This document shows, in pieces, positions 59,194-64,000 of a stretch of 64,000 nucleotides of DNA. This DNA is from Domibacillus sp. DTU_2020_1001157_1_SI_ALB_TIR_016. GTDB taxonomy: Bacteria > Bacillota > Bacilli > Bacillales > Domibacillaceae. Position numbers and translations under genes: made by a program. The stretch covers positions 2,811,501-2,875,500 of the forward strand of contig NZ_CP135439.1 in the NCBI RefSeq assembly GCF_032341995.1. Reading direction: 5' to 3'. The notes beneath the pieces are model-generated. The model did not search any database. It was given only the letters and a program-made list of their open reading frames with translations, and was not told the DNA's origin. Every line of letters begins with the position of its first letter. Within the stretch, counting starts at the first letter, position 1.

Positions 59194-60904
59194 GAATTCC
59201 ATCTCCTCTGCCCTGCGACTCCAGCAGGCGTCTGTACAAGCCATTTGCCCGTGCCAGTTCCCTGTGTGTGCCGGAAGCGGCAATTCGACCGTCTTCCATT
59301 ATAAAAATACAATCCGCTTGTTCAGCAGTTGAAATTTTTTGCGTTACAATCACCACAGTGCATGGCTGGGCAGTGATTGCCTCAATAAGTGCGGATTCCG
59401 TTTTTACATCCAACGCGCTCGTACTGTCATCCAACAGTAAAATATCCGGCTGCCGGACGAGCGCCCTCGCGATGGACAGCCGCTGCTTCTGTCCTCCTGA
59501 GAGTGTAACGCCTTTTTGCCCGATCACCGTATGGTATCCGTCCGGTAATGAAACGATCGTTTCATGAATTTGCGCTTTTTGAGCGGCTTCCATTACTTCT
59601 TCATCAGTCGCATCTTTCTTGCCCCAGCGAATGTTATCAATAATTGATCCGGTAAACAAATGGGATTCCTGCGGAACAAAGCCAATATGGCGCCGAAGCA
59701 GGCCGACATCCATCCGGCTTATATCACGGCCGCCGATGGCGACACGCCCTTTCTCTGGCTCATACAAGCGCGGAATCAAAGAAAGCAGTGCCGACTTGCC
59801 AGAGCCGGTTTCTCCCAGAACAGCGGCCATGCTGCCGCTCTTAATATTCATGGAGAGTGAATGAAGCACGGGCGTTTTACCACTCGGGTATGTAAAGGTA
59901 ATCTCTTCTAACGAGAGATCTCCTTCTGCTGAATAAGTCTCTGTTACGGCCGGATGCTGCTCCTCTTCCATCATCAATACTTCATTGATCCGGGCAGCAG
60001 AGGCTCTGCCGCGGGCAAACGCAAGTGTAATAAACGTAAGGATTGACAGTGAAATAATAATCCGTGCCGCGTAGTTGATCACAGCCACAATTTCACCGGT
60101 GGTCGCTGTGCCGCTTTGCAGCTCGGCAAAGCCGAACCATAGGATAAATAAAAGACCGCCATTCATCACAAGCATCAAAATCGGCACAATACTTTCAAAT
60201 GTGCGGATGACGCTGATCGTATTTTCCATGAGTGCTTTGCCGGCCCGCTCAAACCGCGCTGTTTCATGTCCGTTGCGGACAAACGCCCGGATCAGCCGGA
60301 TGCCCGTCAAGTTTTCACGCATCACGCTGTTTACACGGTCGAGCTTGAGCTGCACGCGTTGGAACATCCCGGCTCCCTTTCGCATCATAAACAGCATAAA
60401 GATGGTCATGACCGGCACCGTTATAAGCAGCACCGACGCTAGCTTAAAATGAACAAACAGCGCCATCACTGTGCCAAAGAGAATCATGAGCGGTGCACGC
60501 AGCATAATCCGCAGACTCATAAAAACAGCGTTTTGCAGCTGGGTCACATCGTTTGTCATTCTTGTAATTAATGTCGACGTATCAAAGTGGCCGTACTGCC
60601 CGAACGAAAAAAACTGCACTTTCTCGATCAGTTTCTTTCGAATATCGAACCCATAGTTTTGGCCAATCCGCGCAGCAATAAATGAATTGGTAATTCCAGC
60701 AGCAAATGAAAACAGCGACAGCCCGACCATGATACTACCCCAAAATAAAATCGCGTTCATTTCTCCAGCCGCGATGCCATCATCGATCATCTTCGCCATT
60801 AAAACCGGCAGCACGAGTTCCACCGCGAGCTCAAGCAGCATCAGTCCCCAGGCAGCAGCCATCCTAAGACGGTATGGTCTTAATAAAGCCCAAACATGAT
60901 TCAT
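59174..60904 (-). CDS. ABC exporter half-transporter, degenerate-site subunit (YfiB-like)
   Basis: 576 aa from the ATG at 60904. Six membrane helices and an ABC domain with Walker A LGETGSGKSA, perfect signature LSGGQKQRLSIA, but Walker B LLLDDSTSALD (Asp in place of the catalytic Glu) and H-loop VTQKIST (Gln for His). Together with the partner, one ATP site is catalytic and one is degenerate, as in BmrCD-type exporters. AAGGAATGGGG precedes the ATG; frames to 60973 lack a ribosome site. No dedicated regulator is adjacent. Confidence 0.88.
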   Translation of the reverse strand: MNHVWALLRPYRLRMAAAWGLMLLELAVELVLPVLMAKMIDDGIAAGEMNAILFWGSIMVGLSLFSFAAGITNSFIAARIGQNYGFDIRKKLIEKVQFFSFGQYGHFDTSTLITRMTNDVTQLQNAVFMSLRIMLRAPLMILFGTVMALFVHFKLASVLLITVPVMTIFMLFMMRKGAGMFQRVQLKLDRVNSVMRENLTGIRLIRAFVRNGHETARFERAGKALMENTISVIRTFESIVPILMLVMNGGLLFILWFGFAELQSGTATTGEIVAVINYAARIIISLSILTFITLAFARGRASAARINEVLMMEEEQHPAVTETYSAEGDLSLEEITFTYPSGKTPVLHSLSMNIKSGSMAAVLGETGSGKSALLSLIPRLYEPEKGRVAIGGRDISRMDVGLLRRHIGFVPQESHLFTGSIIDNIRWGKKDATDEEVMEAAQKAQIHETIVSLPDGYHTVIGQKGVTLSGGQKQRLSIARALVRQPDILLLDDSTSALDVKTESALIEAITAQPCTVVIVTQKISTAEQADCIFIMEDGRIAASGTHRELARANGLYRRLLESQGRGDGIHEASGQ

Positions 60905-60949
60905 CCCCATTCCTTCTTCCACTTCTTTGTTATCTTTAGTGTAGCAAAC

Positions 60950-60979
60950 ATAAAAAAAAATCGCTTCTTTCAAGAAGCG
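60950..60979 (-). terminator. Terminator upstream of the ABC exporter
   Basis: Minus strand CGCTTCTT-GA-AAGAAGCG followed by A-T9; ends transcription of the CotZ-like gene. Confidence 0.85.
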
Positions 60980-61010
60980 TCCAGTATGCTTGTCCGCTCA
61001 AAGAGCAGAA

Positions 61011-61052
61011 GGCATTCTCCAGCCTGTTTTATTTACCAGCTGGAGAAGTGCC
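61011..61052. repeat. Stem-loop after the CotZ-like gene
   Basis: GGCATTCTCCAGC (61011-61023) pairs with GCTGGAGAAGTGCC (61039-61052) with one bulge. No U run, so perhaps an mRNA 3'-stabilising stem rather than a terminator. Confidence 0.55.
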
Positions 61053-61475
61053 TTACCATTTTGGTTCGATAAACGTTCTTCTCACCATCAATTCCATATC
61101 CAGGCATTGAATAGCGCTGATTCCTTCTATGCAGACGGTTACGCACACATTTGTCCGCTCTAAAAAAGAAAGCTCATGAAAGCAGACTGCTGTACCGCAG
61201 CACACATCTAACGGCTGAAGCAGTGATAGAGTCACTGTTTTTTCCTCCTCGTCGAGATGTTCGATGCGGAAGTACCTGGTTGTAAAAGGGCAATCATTTT
61301 TCGAGCCGGCCGCTTCAAAATAGTCTTCGTCCGTTTTCAGCATAATCGGAATTGTATCTGCTTCAAAAATCTTCGCCAGCAAACTGCTGCAAATATCTGT
61401 CTTCATTCCTTTTAATTGATCCTGCTGTTCTTTCAATATTTGCAAAAAAAAGCCTAGACCGCTTCTGCGGGACAT
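61053..61475 (-). CDS. CotY/CotZ-like spore coat/crust protein
   Basis: 140 aa, Cys-rich. The second half matches the CotZ family layout: PFTTRYFRIEHLD, VTLSLLQPLDVCCG, CFHELSFLERTNVCVTVCIEGISAIQCLD. CotY/CotZ self-assemble into the outer coat/crust of Bacillus spores through disulfides. Some cysteines of the typical proteins are missing and no second copy is adjacent. It supports the organism being a spore former. Spore promoters (sigma-K or sigma-E) could not be identified by eye. Confidence 0.75.
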   Translation of the reverse strand: MSRRSGLGFFLQILKEQQDQLKGMKTDICSSLLAKIFEADTIPIMLKTDEDYFEAAGSKNDCPFTTRYFRIEHLDEEEKTVTLSLLQPLDVCCGTAVCFHELSFLERTNVCVTVCIEGISAIQCLDMELMVRRTFIEPKW

Positions 61476-61601
61476 GGCGCCTCCTCCTTCAGCCGCTTTT
61501 ACTATATAGCTTATTCCGCTTCCTGAAGAGGTGAACCGCCCATCTCGGTTTCTTTCCCCAAAGACACACCAAACAACATGGCAGCAGATTGCCTGTTGCT
61601 T

Positions 61602-62822
61602 TTACCTTTCTCTTAAATAAAATTGAATTTCCCGTGCCGCATTTTTCGCCGATGCTTTTGCTTCCTGCATCGTTTCACCTACTGCCATTACGTATGCATA
61701 CCGGTGCCCCATGGACAGCGGCGGAACGAGGATGGTGCCCCGCTTCGGTTTCACATACACTTCTATAACCCCCGGGCAGCTCTCCGCCCGACGCTTCCCT
61801 GTTACCTTCTCTAATATCCCTTCCCGCCCCACAATCACATACTGAGTAAAAACAAATCGATTGGTTCTTCGTTTTAAGGAAGGAGCTCCTCCCGTCAGCA
61901 TCTTCAGTGTTTCTTCTACTAAACTGTAACCGAATGCTGCCTCAATCATTTTGTTCATCGCTCCGCCGGAAATTCTCGGATTGATCTCAACAAGCTTCCA
62001 TCCTTTAACGGTCCATCTTGCTTCAATATGAAACGCTCCATTTTGAATATCGAGGGAAGCAACGATTGATTCGATCATCACCCATACACTTTCTTCTATC
62101 TCATCTGGAATGTCAGTCATGACGCCATATCCGGTGATAATAAACCGGCGTCCTTTGGTAATTTCCTGTTCGATTACTGCCGCAATCATAATTTCACCCT
62201 TGTACACGATCACTTCAAATAAATATTGCTCTCCTTTAATGTATTCTTCCACAATCAGATCTTCACCAGGATACTTTTCCCGCAGCTTGATAATATTTCG
62301 GCGTAACATCCATTTATTTTTAGACAGGAGCACATCCTTTGATCCTGTAGACTTCGGATATTTGACCATAACAGGGTAAGTAAAGCGGACTGGAACAACC
62401 ATATCCTGGACAGGTATTCCGCTCTCTACAAGAAAAAACGCCGGGGTGTACGGCTGGTGCGCAAAATGTTTACGCGTTTCTTCTTTGTTTTCCATAATAA
62501 AGATGGCTTCTGTCGATAACACGTTGTCACAAAAGCGATCCGCTAAAAGAGATGCCGTGTGCACGCAGCGATCGACAAAACTTACGACCGCTGCAATCAC
62601 ATGTCCTTTCTCCTGCAGCGCTTCAATATGCTCTGCCAGCATATCTACATTTGTAATATCAGCAAAAATAAGCTGATGCACATCCGGGTACTTTTCCCGC
62701 TGCTGCATCTGAATTTCCCGATTCGTAAAAACAACTGTAAAATATCCCGCCTTTTCGGCTGCTTTTACAGCTTCCCTGCTGGAGCTCGATTTATTGACAC
62801 CAATAAAAACAATGGTTTTCAT
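61602..62822 (-). CDS. ATP-grasp carboxylate-amine ligase (BacD-like)
   Basis: 406 aa from the ATG at 62822, 7 bases after AGAGGTG. N-terminal preATP-grasp Rossmann part (IVFIGVNKSSSSREAV), ATP-binding YPVMVKYPKSTGSKDV, EEYIKGEQYLFEV, and metal/catalytic HIEARWTVKGWKLVEINPRIS. The LATS/BacD-type C-terminal region (VYVKPKRGTILVPPL) suggests an L-amino-acid ligase making a dipeptide or a carboxylate amide. Adjacent to the MFS transporter gene that precedes it in the same direction, separated by a terminator; export of a product is conceivable. Confidence 0.8.
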   Translation of the reverse strand: MKTIVFIGVNKSSSSREAVKAAEKAGYFTVVFTNREIQMQQREKYPDVHQLIFADITNVDMLAEHIEALQEKGHVIAAVVSFVDRCVHTASLLADRFCDNVLSTEAIFIMENKEETRKHFAHQPYTPAFFLVESGIPVQDMVVPVRFTYPVMVKYPKSTGSKDVLLSKNKWMLRRNIIKLREKYPGEDLIVEEYIKGEQYLFEVIVYKGEIMIAAVIEQEITKGRRFIITGYGVMTDIPDEIEESVWVMIESIVASLDIQNGAFHIEARWTVKGWKLVEINPRISGGAMNKMIEAAFGYSLVEETLKMLTGGAPSLKRRTNRFVFTQYVIVGREGILEKVTGKRRAESCPGVIEVYVKPKRGTILVPPLSMGHRYAYVMAVGETMQEAKASAKNAAREIQFYLRER

Positions 62823-62954
62823 CCGCTGCACCTCTCTGTTTTCCAGCATTCAAGCTTCCTTATAGCGTATGACCTATTTTCAATTTGGCATGGTCATTCG
62901 CCATGCATTGAACAAAAAGGCACGGCTTTTCATGCGGATGATCTGGAAAATTTT

Positions 62955-62995
62955 AAAAAAGCCTGCCGGCATCGAACGAAGCGATGCCGGCAGGC
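62955..62995 (-). terminator. Terminator of the MFS gene
   Basis: Perfect 14-bp arms (62961-62974, 62982-62995); the A run at 62955-62960 is a U tract on the minus strand. Confidence 0.92.
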
Positions 62996-63002
62996 GGGCA
63001 GT

Positions 63003-64000
63003 TTATAGCTGAGGAAACTGTTCTGTCTCCCTTTTGTTTTTTTGTACAAAATAATAAACAATCACACCGGCAAGCACGTATACCGCACACGCAGCATAAA
63101 GCATTTTAAACCCGAGGCCGGATGCCACAACCCCCATAACAAAGGATCCAAAGCCGATGCCAAGGTCAAAAAGAGACAAAAATGTCGCTGTCGCCAGCGC
63201 TTTTTTCTCAGGCCGCGCCTTTGATATGGCAATCGTTTGAAAGCCAGGGAATAAAGTGCCCCAGCCAAGCCCGATCACCCCTGCTGCAATCAGAAACAGA
63301 CCGGCTCCGCCAGCCTGGCTCAGCAAAAGCAGCCCCGCTGCGAATACAACAATCGACGGATAGACGATGGCATTGGCACCATAACGGTCAAACCAGCGGC
63401 CGGTAAACGGACGGGACAGTACAATAACAACCGCATACACAACAAAAAAGAAGCCCGATATGGCACCAATATGCAGCTCTTCGGCATAAACCGAAACAAA
63501 GGATAAAATAGCTGAATACACAATGGCGAAAAATGTACCGGTCAGCGCGATTGGCAGAGCAGACTTTTCAATTAAATTCCCCGGAGACAGATCAAGCTTA
63601 AACCGTGCAGCAGGCTCCCGGCTGACCGCTTTCTCATTTTTCAATGACAAACCGATCACCAGCGCAATCAAAGCTACCGCTGCACACACGATAAAGCCCG
63701 CTTGAATACTCCATTTGTTCATAATGGCAAGCCCCGCAAACGGGCCGATCGCCATAGCCAGGTTCATGGACATTACATAGTAGCCCATTCCCTCTCCCCG
63801 GCGCGAATTTGGAATAATATCTGCGACGACAGCGCCGGCTGCGGTAGTCGCCATCCCAAAGCCAATACCGTGGAAGAACCGAAGCACAAGGAGCGCTGTA
63901 AGTCCATTTGTGAACGGGTATAAAACCGAGGCTGCAAAAAAGATCACAAGTGACGCGATCAATACTTTTTTCTTGCCGAAATACTCGACCCATTGTCCAG
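63003..64000 (-). CDS. MFS transporter (5' end outside window)
   Basis: At least 332 residues in frame to the right edge; the TTG at 63962 is internal because the frame continues upstream with GQWVEYFGKKKVLIAS, a loop 2-3 motif A variant. About ten membrane helices are visible, with a second motif-A-like loop (RPFTGRWFDRYGANAIVYP). The overall look is of a 12-TM drug/sugar exporter of the YttB/YfkF kind. The substrate is unknown. It is transcribed toward the ATP-grasp gene but ends in a strong terminator. Confidence 0.88.
   Translation of the reverse strand, partial: GQWVEYFGKKKVLIASLVIFFAASVLYPFTNGLTALLVLRFFHGIGFGMATTAAGAVVADIIPNSRRGEGMGYYVMSMNLAMAIGPFAGLAIMNKWSIQAGFIVCAAVALIALVIGLSLKNEKAVSREPAARFKLDLSPGNLIEKSALPIALTGTFFAIVYSAILSFVSVYAEELHIGAISGFFFVVYAVVIVLSRPFTGRWFDRYGANAIVYPSIVVFAAGLLLLSQAGGAGLFLIAAGVIGLGWGTLFPGFQTIAISKARPEKKALATATFLSLFDLGIGFGSFVMGVVASGLGFKMLYAACAVYVLAGVIVYYFVQKNKRETEQFPQL

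Noticed and set aside
1..64000. tRNA, rRNA, CRISPR array, prophage
   Set aside because: No cloverleaf, rRNA segments, regularly spaced direct repeats or phage structural genes were seen by eye; a dedicated search (tRNAscan, CRISPR finder) would be needed to exclude weak cases.

Overview
The window comes from a low-to-moderate GC, endospore-forming member of the Bacillaceae. Nearly every gene has a Bacillus-type counterpart: mtnU, metA, topB, the yfmL/yfmM pair, rlmCD, ykfC, RNase J, bdhA and YdaG/GS26. Two products look spore-related (a YheC/YheD ATP-grasp protein and a CotY/CotZ-like coat protein). Shine-Dalgarno sites are strong, GTG and TTG starts are common, and most genes end at rho-independent hairpins. 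I cannot name the genus from sequence alone. No tRNA, rRNA, prophage or CRISPR array was seen.

Layout. 1-1.6 kb: end of an MtnU-like amidase and metA. 1.6-5.9 kb: a native minus-strand topB whose middle has been replaced by about 3.6 kb of AT-rich foreign DNA. That DNA carries transposase wrecks (IS200/IS605 tnpA, IS3-type orfA) and a complete plus-strand topB. 6-14.4 kb: a TspO-like plus GDYXXLXY membrane operon, GC-rich hairpin repeats, a small NlpC/P60 hydrolase, a chemoreceptor, a CNNM/CBS protein and a V4R-STAS protein. 14.5-18 kb: yfmM, a Dph6-like ligase and yfmL. 18-25.7 kb: a DNA glycosylase, DUF2254, a probable sigma-B gene, putP, glnS and a cytoplasmic alpha-amylase. 25.8-28.9 kb: a short ArgA-like GNAT and argJ flanking a perfect ARG box, then TetR-SMR-SMR. 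28.9-37 kb: DUF2252, an AEC carrier, an alpha/beta hydrolase and a TPP-riboswitch operon for thiamin-pyrimidine salvage (ylmB-tenA-thiZ-thiX-thiY). 37-43.7 kb: two paralogous oxidoreductases, a DUF3267 zincin, a ferritin-like protein, an esterase, a nuclease lipoprotein and a YkfC-like peptidase. 43.7-47.3 kb: RNase J, a second V4R-STAS protein and a divergent MEDS protein. 47.6-52 kb: YheC/D, then a chemoreceptor and an ATP-grasp enzyme behind a cyclic-di-GMP-I riboswitch. 52.3-57.4 kb: rlmCD, TrmB and TSUP around a palindrome, bdhA, an inverted copy of the GC-rich repeat and YdaG. 57.4-64 kb: an asymmetric ABC exporter pair, a CotZ-like protein, an ATP-grasp ligase and a partial MFS transporter.

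The most notable systems are three. First, topB has been replaced by a foreign copy inserted inside the native gene. Second, an ATP-grasp/chemoreceptor operon sits under a c-di-GMP-I riboswitch. Third, there is a family of stressosome-like V4R-STAS proteins that lack one or both of the usual phosphorylatable threonines, one of them divergent from a MEDS sensor gene. All functions are inferred from motifs and family recognition by eye; no database search was run.
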